Of a DNA stretch of 64,000 nucleotides, positions 54,816-63,709 are shown one piece after another. The DNA lies in contig NZ_CP053084.1 in NCBI RefSeq assembly GCF_013004065.1, forward strand, positions 1,488,001 through 1,552,000. The letters run 5' to 3'. The first letter of the stretch is position 1; the number at the start of each line of letters is the position of its first letter. A program made the position numbers and the translations under genes. Below the pieces are notes generated by a model. It was not told the DNA's origin and ran no database searches. It worked only from the letters and a program-made list of their open reading frames with translations. This stretch comes from Limnobacter sp. SAORIC-580. Lineage in GTDB: Bacteria > Pseudomonadota > Gammaproteobacteria > Burkholderiales > Burkholderiaceae_B.

Positions 54816-56174
54816 TTACTGTTCAGTAAATGCCTGAATTGAGCCGCGTATGACAGGTTTGGTGAGGTAGGACAATACAGTTCGATCTTCAGTTTCAATG
54901 CTGACATTGGCGACCATGCCAGGCATCAGACGAATTTTTTCATGCACTTTCAGGCGCGGCACTGTCACTTTCACACTGAAGTAAGGTCGGCCGAATTCGT
55001 CGAGCAAACTGTCCGCAGAAATACTTTCTACGGTGCCTTCAAGTGCACCGTAAATGGAATAGTCATAGGCTGTGACTCGAATGTTGGCGCTTTGTTCTGG
55101 TCGAATAAATGCGATGTCTTTTGGGTTGATTCGTGTCTCGAAAACCAGCTGTTCATCAATTGGCACAATTTCGATCACCTCTTTTCCCGCAGGCACAACG
55201 GCACCCCGGGTGTTGTACAAAATACGTTGTACAAGGCCGTCCACAGGGGTTTTTAAGGTGGCCTGGTTCACCCTGTCGTTCAGTTCGATCTGGTTTTGCT
55301 CAAGGCTGGCCAGGCGTGCCTTGACTTCCGAGAGCTCGGTGCGTGCTTCGTTGATTTGCTTTAATCGAATTTCTTCAATTTTCTGGCGGGCCTCGCGAAT
55401 GGCAGAGTACAGTCGGTTGGTTTGTGCATTGGCACCTTCATAGTCGCCTTTGGCTTTGGCTACATCGCGTTCAAGTCGCAGTACTTCAACCGGGGATACA
55501 GCGCCGCTTTTTAGCAGTGGCCGCATGCTGCTCAATTCTTGTTCCGAGATTTCCAGATTCCGTTTGGCTGCGGTGGCGTTGCTTTGTGCTTCGTCGAGTT
55601 CGCGTTGCCGTTGGTCAAGCTGCTGTTCATAAATTTGCGTTTGTGCGGCCCATTCTTGCAGTTTGGTTTGTAGCAACTTGGATTCTTGCAGGTACAAATC
55701 GGGGTACTGCTGAATTAATGGGGCAGGCAGGTTTAGCGTTGTGTTGTTAAGTTGTGCCATTAACCGGGCTTCTCGAAATTGAAACGAGGCGTCGATCGCT
55801 TCCTTTTCCTTGAGGCTTGATGAAAAACGCGTGATGTCAATTTGAACCAGTTTGTCACCAGCCTTCACCAGCTGACCTTCGCGGACAAACACCTGGTTGA
55901 TCACGCCGCCGTCTACGGCTTGAATGACCTGCAATCGCTGCGAGGGAACCACACGTGCCTCGCCATGTGCAGCCTGGGGCACTGTTGCAATTGCAGACCA
56001 CGCCAGCAGGGCCAGCAAGGTAAGGGCGCAGCCATGTACCAGGCGTTTGGTGAGCACTTGTTGTTCATGCCACAGCCTTGACTGGTCCAGCCCTGCAGTT
56101 GCCGGCATGTGATGTTCTTCATTCCGCCCGGCAAGCCAGTCGACAATTCGCTGTGCGTGATGTTGAATTTTCAT
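54816..56174 (-). CDS. Type I secretion periplasmic adaptor (HlyD family)
   Basis: A 452-residue membrane fusion protein. One helix at about 47-65 follows a cytoplasmic N-tail. A lipoyl half-motif (VIQAVDGGVINQVFVREGQLVKAG near residue 82) and a long alpha-hairpin coiled coil (about 150-300) come next. The second lipoyl half (TLKTPVDGLVQRILYNTRGAV) and a beta-barrel region follow to the C-terminus. This is the LapC/HlyD layout. It starts three bases after the ABC stop, so the pair is coupled. Confidence 0.92.
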   Translation of the reverse strand: MKIQHHAQRIVDWLAGRNEEHHMPATAGLDQSRLWHEQQVLTKRLVHGCALTLLALLAWSAIATVPQAAHGEARVVPSQRLQVIQAVDGGVINQVFVREGQLVKAGDKLVQIDITRFSSSLKEKEAIDASFQFREARLMAQLNNTTLNLPAPLIQQYPDLYLQESKLLQTKLQEWAAQTQIYEQQLDQRQRELDEAQSNATAAKRNLEISEQELSSMRPLLKSGAVSPVEVLRLERDVAKAKGDYEGANAQTNRLYSAIREARQKIEEIRLKQINEARTELSEVKARLASLEQNQIELNDRVNQATLKTPVDGLVQRILYNTRGAVVPAGKEVIEIVPIDEQLVFETRINPKDIAFIRPEQSANIRVTAYDYSIYGALEGTVESISADSLLDEFGRPYFSVKVTVPRLKVHEKIRLMPGMVANVSIETEDRTVLSYLTKPVIRGSIQAFTEQ

Positions 56175-56177
56175 GGT

Positions 56178-58301
56178 TCAACCTGCATTTTTTTGTTTGT
56201 GTTGTGTGGCAAGTGCATTGGCTGCGTGCAGTACCTCAGGCTTGTTGCCCTGCGCGTGAATTTGTCCCTTGTGCATCAGTGCAAGGCTGCTGGCACAAGC
56301 CAATAGCCCAAGCTTGTGTGTGGTGAATACCAAAATGCTGTGTTCTGGCAGCTGCTGCAAATGTCGCATCAGCTGGCTCTCCATGTGTTGATCAAGACAC
56401 ACGGTGGGTTCGTCCAGAAGCACCAATTGGGGTTGGCCCGCCAGCGCTCTGCACAGCGATACAGCCTGCTTTTGCCCTGAAGACAAGTTGTTGCCCTGGC
56501 TGTCAATTGCCATGTGAATGCCGTCCGGGTGTTGATCTACCCATTCTTTGAGCCCAAGTTGCTGCAGAATTTTCCAGCAGTTCTCAGTACTGATGTGCGG
56601 GCGCATGAAGCGAATGTTGTCGAGCAAACTGCCCTTGATCAGCACCGGGGGTTGGCTTGCATAACCCACTTTGGATTGAAATTCACTGCTGTGAAAATGT
56701 GCAATCGAAAGCTTGTTGACCGCCAGTTGGCCGTGATCGCATTTCAGTTGTTGGGCCAGCAGTTTGAGCAGGGAGGTTTTTCCAGAGCCAGTTGTACCGA
56801 TGATTCCAAGCCGGTTTCCCGCGTGCAGTTGCAGGTTCACGGCGCGCAGTATGAAGTCAAAAGGTTGAGCAGTTTCGCTGTTACGGCCAGGTTTCAAAAC
56901 GCTTACAAATTCAAGGGCCATGGTGTCGATGCGTTCAAGAGCAGCGCGTTGCTCAGTGGTTTGGGTTTGTTGCCCCAAAAACCGGTCCAGTTCTTCGAAG
57001 CTGGCCTGGGCCGAATGGGTTTGTACCAGGTGGGCCTGTAATTTCTGGATAGGTGCAAAGCAGCGCATGGTGAGCATGGAGACTGCGATCAAGCCACCCA
57101 CGGTGAGTTGTTTTTCAACAATGAAATAAACACCCAGCGCGATGGTCAGTACCCAACTGCCTTGTTGCAACAGGTGTATTCGTTGATTGATTAAAAACAT
57201 TTGATCGCGAACTGCATTGCCGCTTAGCCGCGATTTAAGCTGAAGTTTGTTCAACAATTTGCTGTGTGCTTGCTGAACGCCGTGTGCCTGAATGTTGTCC
57301 AGACAGGCCAGCGAGTCTAGCCATTGGCTTTGGGTTTCGCGGCTTTGCCGCATTTGTGTTTGCCCGAGCCGGGAAATTGTTCGGTGAGATGTGGCGATGA
57401 ACAGCAAGGTGAGTCCAATTACTCCGCCCGAGATCAACAGGAAAAGGGGGTGAATCAGGGCAATTACCGCCAGAAAAAGCAGCAGAAATGGCAGGTCAAT
57501 CAGCGCAAGCAGAAACACGCCTGTAACCAATTCACGCAGTTGCTCGAACGAACGAAGGTGCTGCAAAAGCAGGGTTGGTTCGGTTTTGTGGATGGGCACA
57601 TTCAAGAGTGATTTTGACAGGTGCATGGTGCAGCGGGTGTCGATGGAGGTTGCCGCAATTTCCATCAAGCGATGGCGCGCATGCTTTAAAGCATGCTCAA
57701 AACCCAGGCAAAGAAATACACCGAACAGCAATGCAATCATTGATGCATAGGCCTGGTTAGGAATGATGCGGTCATACACCTGTAGCGAGAACAGCGGGCC
57801 TGCCAGGGCCAGCAAGTTGATCAACAGAGAGGCATAGATCACCGGCTTGAAGCTTCCATTCTCAAAATCGAGTGCTTCTCGCAACCATTGGCTATCACGA
57901 AGCTGTTGCCAAAACTCAAACAGGCTTGCCGGCGCTGGTTCGCTTCGGGTGTCTTCAGTGGTTTGGGGGGCTTCAATTTGCAGGGCCCATTTCAAGGACG
58001 CTGGTGGGGAATTCGATGCAATCAGTTCTTCAAGCAAGCCACACTGGCCGTTGTGCAACATGGCCAGCGTGTGTGGACCAAGGTGTTTTATTTCACTGGT
58101 GGACACATTTTGAAACAGCTGCCGAGAAATATTGCAGGCTGATAGATAAGCCAACAATTGATTCAGTTCGGGGTCGCTTCCTGTCTCAGCCAAATTGGCT
58201 TGCAATGCCCATTGGCTGGGTAAAAACTCCAGCCCCACGTTTTTCAGCACGCTGCACAAGGCGTGTTGCAATGGTTTGATTGGGCGGGGGTCTTGGAGCA
58301 T
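56178..58301 (-). CDS. Type I secretion ABC transporter with inactive C39-like N-domain
   Basis: A 707-residue fused exporter. Residues 1-120 resemble a C39 peptidase-like domain without the catalytic Cys motif, as in LapB and HlyB-type exporters that bind but do not cut cargo. Five or six helices span about 155-420. The ATPase has Walker A GTTGSGKTS near residue 505, the signature LSSGQKQA (usual form LSGGQ) and Walker B LVLLDEPT. It is the first gene of a four-gene minus-strand operon. No clear ribosome site precedes the ATG. Confidence 0.88.
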   Translation of the reverse strand: MLQDPRPIKPLQHALCSVLKNVGLEFLPSQWALQANLAETGSDPELNQLLAYLSACNISRQLFQNVSTSEIKHLGPHTLAMLHNGQCGLLEELIASNSPPASLKWALQIEAPQTTEDTRSEPAPASLFEFWQQLRDSQWLREALDFENGSFKPVIYASLLINLLALAGPLFSLQVYDRIIPNQAYASMIALLFGVFLCLGFEHALKHARHRLMEIAATSIDTRCTMHLSKSLLNVPIHKTEPTLLLQHLRSFEQLRELVTGVFLLALIDLPFLLLFLAVIALIHPLFLLISGGVIGLTLLFIATSHRTISRLGQTQMRQSRETQSQWLDSLACLDNIQAHGVQQAHSKLLNKLQLKSRLSGNAVRDQMFLINQRIHLLQQGSWVLTIALGVYFIVEKQLTVGGLIAVSMLTMRCFAPIQKLQAHLVQTHSAQASFEELDRFLGQQTQTTEQRAALERIDTMALEFVSVLKPGRNSETAQPFDFILRAVNLQLHAGNRLGIIGTTGSGKTSLLKLLAQQLKCDHGQLAVNKLSIAHFHSSEFQSKVGYASQPPVLIKGSLLDNIRFMRPHISTENCWKILQQLGLKEWVDQHPDGIHMAIDSQGNNLSSGQKQAVSLCRALAGQPQLVLLDEPTVCLDQHMESQLMRHLQQLPEHSILVFTTHKLGLLACASSLALMHKGQIHAQGNKPEVLHAANALATQHKQKNAG

Positions 58302-58401
58302 GTCAGGGGCCGAAATTCAAGTGCGCCCATGGTAGCGCTTGAATTTGGCCCTGAAAATCACTCACTTGGTTCACTCCCCCGGGTGGGGAGCGAGGGGTAT
58401 C

Positions 58402-59646
58402 CTAAATCAAACCTTCAAAGGGCAGGGCCAATACAGTATCGCCTGCTTTCAAGTCACCTTGTTCGTGATCAAGTACCAGCAAACCATCTGACTCTGACAT
58501 ACTGCGCAAAATTCCTGATCCTTGTGAACCCGTTAGGTGGGCAACCAGAACACCATCTTCCATGACCAGACGAGCGCGCTGATACTCAGTCCGTCCTGGG
58601 CGCTTGCGAACGTTTTGGACCAGCTTCGCGTTCAGCATGGGAACTGGCAAGGGGTTGGCATTGGCAAGTTTGAACAATGCGTCGCGCACGAATGCATAAA
58701 AGGTCACCATGACTGCGACCGGGTTGCCCGGCAAGCCGAACAAATAGGCGGAGTCGCCATCGGCTTTGTTGTGAACCTGGCCAAAAGCCATTGGGCGACC
58801 TGGGCGCATGGCAATTTTCCAGAAATTCACGCTGCCCAGTTTTTCCATGACATGTTTGGTGTAGTCCGCTTCACCCACAGAAACACCGCCCGAAGTCACG
58901 ATCACATCGGCTTGTTCCATGGCCTGCAACATGGCTTGTTCAAGGGCTTTCGGGGAGTCGTGTACCACACCCATATCCAGCAATTCAATGAATCGCAGTC
59001 GGGTCAGCATGCCATACAGTGTGTAGCGGTTGCTGTCATACACGCAGCCTTCATCCAGTGGCTGGCCAAGGGATCGCAATTCGTCGCCAGTGGAGAAAAA
59101 AGCAACCCGCAATTTTCTACGCACCGAAATTTCGGCAATGCCCAGCGAGGCCAGCAAACCTAGGTCGGCAGGCCGAAGCACTTTGCCTGCGGGCAGGGCG
59201 GGTTTGCCAATCGTTAGGTCTTCACCGGCAAGCCTGCGGTTGTCGCCCGCTTTGACTGCACCTGGTGGAAAGCTGATGTGGTCACCACTGACAGTGGCAT
59301 TTTCCTGCACCAGCACGGTGTCGCAGTTCTGGGGCATCACTGCACCAGTCATAATGCGCACACATTCACCATGGGCACAACTGCCGTTGAATGCCTTGCC
59401 CGCGTAGGCGGTACCAATCATTTTCAGTTGGGTGATGTCGGCGTTTTGTATGCAGTTGCTGTTGAAGGCGTAGCCATCCATCGCAGAATTGTCATGCGCG
59501 GGCACATTAATGGGGGACAACAAATCGGCAGCCAACACCTGGTCCAGTGCGTCGCGAATGGCCACGGTTCGGGTGCCTGTAATCGGCTTGAGAAGCGACA
59601 GTATTTTGATTCGCGCTTCTTCAACAGTTTGAAAATCAGTTTCCAT
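58402..59646 (-). CDS. moeA: Molybdopterin molybdenumtransferase
   Basis: A 414-residue enzyme that inserts molybdate into adenylated molybdopterin. Motifs include INVPAHDNSAMDGYAF near residue 46, RIMTGAVMPQNCDTVLVQE near 97 and VTSGGVSVGEADYTKHV near 250, and the LFGLPGNPVAVMVTF loop. It is preceded by mobA (15 bases) and fdhD on the same strand. The type I secretion genes begin 100 bases downstream. Confidence 0.95.
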   Translation of the reverse strand: METDFQTVEEARIKILSLLKPITGTRTVAIRDALDQVLAADLLSPINVPAHDNSAMDGYAFNSNCIQNADITQLKMIGTAYAGKAFNGSCAHGECVRIMTGAVMPQNCDTVLVQENATVSGDHISFPPGAVKAGDNRRLAGEDLTIGKPALPAGKVLRPADLGLLASLGIAEISVRRKLRVAFFSTGDELRSLGQPLDEGCVYDSNRYTLYGMLTRLRFIELLDMGVVHDSPKALEQAMLQAMEQADVIVTSGGVSVGEADYTKHVMEKLGSVNFWKIAMRPGRPMAFGQVHNKADGDSAYLFGLPGNPVAVMVTFYAFVRDALFKLANANPLPVPMLNAKLVQNVRKRPGRTEYQRARLVMEDGVLVAHLTGSQGSGILRSMSESDGLLVLDHEQGDLKAGDTVLALPFEGLI

Positions 59647-59661
59647 ACTTTGCCTTGCTAC

Positions 59662-60255
59662 TCAGGATTTTTGTTCAAGTTCTTTGAGTTCTTCGAGGGT
59701 GTTGACGTTGTGAAAGGCTGCCTCATCGTCAAATTCAACCGCTTCATGTGGAATGTTGGCGTACCAGGCATCAATTTTTCGACCACCCTTGCGCAAAAAT
59801 TCCTCCATGTTGGGCAACAGTTCAGTGCGCATCATGCAAAACACAGGGTGGTGGCGGCCTTTTGTTGAAGCCACTGTCAGCATCAATCCCACGTTTTTTT
59901 CAAATGGTGCACTCAGTTTCTCAACCAGATTCAAAGGGAACATGGGCACATCGCAAGGCACAGTCACCAGATAAGGCAGGTTGGTGTGAGCAAGCGCCGC
60001 TTGCATGCCAGCCAAAGGGCCTGCGTAGTCGGGTTGAACGTCGCACACCACTTCAACGCCGAAGCCCTCGTACACACCGATATTTCGGTTGGCATTGATA
60101 CATATGTCTCCCACTTGCCCATTGAGTCGCATCATTGCGTGCAATGCCAGTGGTGCATTCTTGAAATTGCGCAGACCTTTGTCAACGCCGCCCATGCGGC
60201 GACCCATACCACCGGCGAGAATTACGCCAGCGATGTCATCCAGTGAAATGCTCAT
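59662..60255 (-). CDS. mobA: Molybdenum cofactor guanylyltransferase
   Basis: A 197-residue enzyme that attaches GMP to Mo-molybdopterin to form the bis-MGD cofactor used by DMSO-reductase-type enzymes such as formate dehydrogenase. The N-terminal GTP motif is GVILAGGMGRRMGGVDKGL, and YLVTVPCDVPMFPLNLV is the metal-binding segment. It overlaps fdhD by four bases (ATGA). Confidence 0.95.
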   Translation of the reverse strand: MSISLDDIAGVILAGGMGRRMGGVDKGLRNFKNAPLALHAMMRLNGQVGDICINANRNIGVYEGFGVEVVCDVQPDYAGPLAGMQAALAHTNLPYLVTVPCDVPMFPLNLVEKLSAPFEKNVGLMLTVASTKGRHHPVFCMMRTELLPNMEEFLRKGGRKIDAWYANIPHEAVEFDDEAAFHNVNTLEELKELEQKS

Positions 60256-61133
60256 GCGATTTGTGTGTCAATTAAAGTGTTGAATCGGTGTGTGCCGGTG
60301 TAGAGCAAATAGTGCTTGCCCTGGCAGCGGCCCAGCATGGTGATGTTCAGTTTCTGGGCAATTTCGTAGCCCATTTGTGTGAGGCCCGAGCGAGAAACCA
60401 GCACCGGTATACCCATTTGGGCACACTTGATCACCATCTCGGAAGTCAGCCTGCCAGTGGTGTAAAAAATTTTGTCTTCACCCGTCATGCCGTGTAACCA
60501 CATTTGACCAGCAATGGCGTCCACAGCATTGTGTCGGCCCACGTCCTCGACGAACAGCAAAATTTCACCACGGTTTTCACCGCTGTTGGAACACAGCGCG
60601 CAACCATGCACCGCGCCGGCCTGTTTGTAAATTGACTCGTGTTTGCGAACATGGTCCATCACGCCGTACAACACATCTTGCGAAAGATTGTAAGCATTGC
60701 TCAGTTGCACTTTGTCCAGGTCTTCCATAAGGTCGCCAAATACGGTGCCTTGGCCGCAACCCGAGGTGGTGGTTTTTTTCTCAAGCTTTTGCGCTTTTTC
60801 AGTGGTTTCCCAAATGGTTTGGCCTGTGTTTTTTAGCACTGTTGAAGTGACTGCAACACTCTCTGTTTCCCAGTCCACGTGAATTGCTGCGATTTCCGAG
60901 GGGTCGGACACCAGCCTTTGATTGCGCAGCCAGCCCAGCGCCAAGGCCTCAGGCTGAGCACCCAGGGTCATGATGGTTAACAGTTCTTTCTTGTCGAAAT
61001 ATAGGGTGAGCGGATGTTCACCCGAAATTTGAACCGGGACCTGTTCACCGCGCTCGTTGGTGGCCGTAATTTCAACGGTGCTGGGTATGCTCGCGTGGGT
61101 GGTTTGTATGTGCGCTGCCATAACTTGTTTCAA
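60252..61133 (-). CDS. fdhD: Formate dehydrogenase sulfurtransferase FdhD
   Basis: A 293-residue protein that passes sulfur from a cysteine desulfurase to the Mo centre of formate dehydrogenase. The sulfur-transfer loop reads TTSGCGQGTVFG with one Cys, where Escherichia coli FdhD has a CxxC pair. A second region HGCALCSNSGENRGEILLFVEDVGRHNAVD is conserved. TTG 61133 is the start, with GAGGA five bases upstream overlapping the moaA stop; ATG 61121 is an alternative. It is coupled to moaA upstream and mobA downstream. Confidence 0.93.
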   Translation of the reverse strand: MKQVMAAHIQTTHASIPSTVEITATNERGEQVPVQISGEHPLTLYFDKKELLTIMTLGAQPEALALGWLRNQRLVSDPSEIAAIHVDWETESVAVTSTVLKNTGQTIWETTEKAQKLEKKTTTSGCGQGTVFGDLMEDLDKVQLSNAYNLSQDVLYGVMDHVRKHESIYKQAGAVHGCALCSNSGENRGEILLFVEDVGRHNAVDAIAGQMWLHGMTGEDKIFYTTGRLTSEMVIKCAQMGIPVLVSRSGLTQMGYEIAQKLNITMLGRCQGKHYLLYTGTHRFNTLIDTQIA

Positions 61134-61141
61134 TGAATTCC

Positions 61142-62260
61142 TCAGCCGCCGATATACGACATTTCGATTCTGTCTTTGGGCTGTGTGGTGTTTTCAGTTC
61201 GAATTTCACTGTATCGATCCGCCCGAACAGACCACAGGTTTCTGATCGCATGATTCAGTTGTTCGCCAATCGCTTCAGGCAAGGCGTTCGAGCGAATCAA
61301 GGGCTTTAAATCGTGCCCCTTGCTGGCAAACAGGCAGGTGTAAAGCTTGCCCTCAGTGGACAAACGTATGCGTGTACAGTCTTTGCAAAAGGCTTGGGTT
61401 ACCGACGAAATTACGCCGATTTCACCGGTGCCATCGCTATATTTCCAGCGTTCAGCCACTTCACCGGTGTAATTGGCATCCAGCATTTGCAATTGCGACA
61501 CTTGTTGGGAAATCATGTTGATGATGCGCGCCGATGGCACGACCTCGTCCATTTTCCAACCATTGCTGCTGCCCACATCCATGTACTCAATAAATCGAAG
61601 TATGTGGGGTGTGCCCTTGAAGTGTTTGGCCATGGGTAGCACCTGTCCGTCATTCATGCCACCTTTCACAACCATGTTGACTTTGATCGGACCCAAGCCA
61701 GCCTCATGGGCTGCTTCAATTCCATCGAGTACTTCGTTGACTGAAAAGTCTACGTCGTTCATGGCCTTGAAAACCGCATCGTCGATTGCATCCAGGCTCA
61801 CCGTGACACGGTTCAACCCGGCTTCTTTCAAAATTTTAGATTTTTTGCGCAGCAGGGTACCGTTGGTTGTCAGCGTGATTTCAACCGGTTTTCCGCCAGG
61901 CGTGCGCAAGCGTGCCAGTTGTTCTATCAGGATCTCGATGTTTTTTCGCAGCAGTGGCTCGCCACCGGTAAGGCGTATTTTCTCTACTCCCAGTGCCACG
62001 AATTCTCGGGCAACCTGCTCGATTTCTTCAAAGCTGAGCAAGTCTTTGTGCGGCAAGAACTGGTAGTCTTTGTCGAAAATCGACTTGGGCATGCAGTACA
62101 CGCAACGAAAGTTGCAGCGATCCGTGACAGAAATGCGCAAGTCGTGAAGCCTGCGATTGAAATGATCTTTTGCGGGTACTTCACTGTTTTGCGGTGCGCT
62201 GAAATTCAAGGGAATTACGCGCGAATTGTCCTGGACCAGTTGAATAACTCGGTCTGTCAT
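61142..62260 (-). CDS. moaA: GTP 3',8-cyclase MoaA
   Basis: A 372-residue radical SAM enzyme for the first step of molybdopterin synthesis. The N-terminal cluster is CNFRCVYC (SAM-binding 4Fe-4S), and the C-terminal cluster uses the cysteines of [10 protein letters not shown] and TCLF. The conserved C-terminal Gly-Gly is present (SYIGG). An AGGGA site precedes the ATG. It starts the moaA-fdhD-mobA-moeA operon and is divergent from DUF3305. Confidence 0.96.
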   Translation of the reverse strand: MTDRVIQLVQDNSRVIPLNFSAPQNSEVPAKDHFNRRLHDLRISVTDRCNFRCVYCMPKSIFDKDYQFLPHKDLLSFEEIEQVAREFVALGVEKIRLTGGEPLLRKNIEILIEQLARLRTPGGKPVEITLTTNGTLLRKKSKILKEAGLNRVTVSLDAIDDAVFKAMNDVDFSVNEVLDGIEAAHEAGLGPIKVNMVVKGGMNDGQVLPMAKHFKGTPHILRFIEYMDVGSSNGWKMDEVVPSARIINMISQQVSQLQMLDANYTGEVAERWKYSDGTGEIGVISSVTQAFCKDCTRIRLSTEGKLYTCLFASKGHDLKPLIRSNALPEAIGEQLNHAIRNLWSVRADRYSEIRTENTTQPKDRIEMSYIGG

Positions 62261-62273
62261 CGTTCAATCCCTC

Positions 62274-62285
62274 GCCCCATGGGGC
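62274..62285. promoter_or_regulatory. GC-rich palindrome in the moaA-DUF3305 region
   Basis: GCCCCATGGGGC is a perfect 12-base palindrome 14 bases upstream of the moaA ATG on the minus strand. It could be an operator or a leader hairpin near the ribosome site. No regulator can be named. Confidence 0.4.
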
Positions 62286-62299
62286 AAACTCCTATTGTG

Positions 62300-62314
62300 A
62301 TACTTGTGGTGTAT
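62300..62314. promoter_or_regulatory. LysR-type box ATAC-N7-GTAT
   Basis: The sequence ATAC, seven bases, GTAT fits the LysR-family T-N11-A box, in the exact form used by BenM/CatM-type regulators, with flanking G and C giving GATAC-N7-GTATC. It sits in the 120-base divergent region between moaA and DUF3305. Formate dehydrogenase loci often have a LysR gene nearby, which would be outside this window. Confidence 0.5.
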
Positions 62315-62380
62315 CTTCTAATCTAATAACCATGAATTGTGCCCGTACTGGCGGGCACCGGCAACTCACAGAGGTGTTTT

Positions 62381-62848
62381 TTGAGCGCAAAATTTTTGGT
62401 GTTGGGTGAACTGGCTTTGAACGTCAAAATCGGGAAGGTGGCACAAAACTCCCCTTGGCAGCCCTTTCGCTGGCAAGTGCTCGAGATGGGGCCAGTGGAT
62501 GTTTTCATGCCGCAGGGTGCAGACGAACGGGTTCAAACAGTCAATGTCGAGGTGTATCAAGATCAGTTACAAGGCTATTTCCTGAATCTGGACACGGAGA
62601 CGCCTTTCATTTTCTTTGGGGTACGTTACCCGGAAGACAACAAAACCCAAATGCCCTCAGTATTCGAGGCCACTTTCAGTTATGACGAAGCTGCCCGCTG
62701 GATGGATTCCAACGAAGAAGTGCAAACCTTGCCCTTGCCGGCACCAGTGGCCAGTTGGCTTGCCGAGCTGGTTCAAGCCAAATATCAACCCGAGCCCAAG
62801 CAGCGTAGGCGTCCTCAGTCCTTCATAAAACCTGAAGAGCGTGGTTAA
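62381..62848 (+). CDS. DUF3305 family protein (formate dehydrogenase locus)
   Basis: A 155-residue soluble protein of the DUF3305 family, which accompanies formate dehydrogenase genes. The core reads NSPWQPFRWQVLEMGPVDVFMP, then VYQDQLQGYFLNLDTETPFIFF. The start is set at TTG 62381 with GAGG six bases upstream; a GTG at 62339 is open in frame. Its role is unknown. The DUF3306 gene starts four bases after its stop. Confidence 0.82.
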   Translation: MSAKFLVLGELALNVKIGKVAQNSPWQPFRWQVLEMGPVDVFMPQGADERVQTVNVEVYQDQLQGYFLNLDTETPFIFFGVRYPEDNKTQMPSVFEATFSYDEAARWMDSNEEVQTLPLPAPVASWLAELVQAKYQPEPKQRRRPQSFIKPEERG

Positions 62849-62852
62849 AGCG

Positions 62853-63524
62853 ATGAGCGAGAATTTTTTAAGCCGATGGTCCAAGCGCAAACTTGAAGTT
62901 CGGGCGCGAGAAAAGCAAGCTGAAGACGCCCCGGAATTGCAGCTCAGTGCCCCTTTTCAAGGCAGCGATACCAATCAGGGTAACGCGGTCATTGAACTCG
63001 CTGATTCACAGCCAAAGTCGCAAACTCCTTCTCAGCCCGAACTTCCATTGCCCACTGAAGCAGATCTTCTGGCCGTGAAGCAGGGTGGGGACATCAAGGC
63101 TTTCATGGTGGATAAAGTTTCAACAGAACTGAAAAACAAAGCATTCAAGGCGTTGTTCTCCCGCCCGGAATTCAACGTGATGGATGGTCTGGATATTTAC
63201 ATCGATGATTACAACAAGTTCACGCCGCTGAGTCAGGAAGACATCGGGAAAATGACCCTGTCCAAGCAATTGCTCAGCCGACCAGACCTTGAAATACTGA
63301 AAAAAGCCGACATGGAGGAGGGACTTGAGCGGGTGGCGTCTGTGCTGTCCGGTTCTGATGATTCTGTTCCTGCCGTGTCAGACAAAACAGGTGATATTGA
63401 ACAAACAGCAGCTGAAAATCCGGATGCTCTAGATGATGTTAGGGTTATCCCGGATGGTTTGCAAGGCTCTGATTTTAATAAAGAACTAGAAAAACGATCG
63501 TTCGAAACACCGGGCGAAAAATAA
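62853..63524 (+). CDS. DUF3306 family protein (formate dehydrogenase locus)
   Basis: A 223-residue protein starting MSENFLSRWSKRKLEVRARE, the DUF3306 signature, with an acidic, low-complexity C-terminal half. It has no signal or membrane segment. In related loci it is followed by a ferredoxin-type protein, a TorD-like chaperone and formate dehydrogenase subunits. The start is the ATG at 62853; a GTG at 62841 is also in frame. Confidence 0.82.
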   Translation: MSENFLSRWSKRKLEVRAREKQAEDAPELQLSAPFQGSDTNQGNAVIELADSQPKSQTPSQPELPLPTEADLLAVKQGGDIKAFMVDKVSTELKNKAFKALFSRPEFNVMDGLDIYIDDYNKFTPLSQEDIGKMTLSKQLLSRPDLEILKKADMEEGLERVASVLSGSDDSVPAVSDKTGDIEQTAAENPDALDDVRVIPDGLQGSDFNKELEKRSFETPGEK

Positions 63525-63532
63525 CTAATATT

Positions 63533-63583
63533 TGGTACATTTTGTCTGCGGCTTGTCCAGCTCGATACAGACAAAATGCACCA
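63533..63583. repeat. Inverted repeat before the Fe-S protein gene
   Basis: Arms TGGTACATTTTGTCTG (63533-63548) and CAGACAAAATGCACCA (63568-63583) are complementary at 15 of 16 positions around a 19-base spacer. There is no T run after it, so it is not a normal terminator. It may be an operator or a stable RNA hairpin that separates the DUF genes from the downstream gene. Confidence 0.75.
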
Positions 63584-63709
63584 CCCTTCCTATCTGTGTG
63601 CAAGCGTCCATTTCTAGACTGCTGATTCTAAATAAAAAAATGTTTTGCCTCGCTCTGGCACAAGTTTTGCAATTAATTGCCAAATAACCAAAATAGAAGT
63701 ATCAATACA

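Noticed and set aside
58374..58390. CTCCCC/GGGGAG hairpin between moeA and the secretion ABC gene
   Set aside because: The six-pair stem has no T run on the minus strand, so it is not evidence of an intrinsic terminator, although it may separate the two operons in another way.
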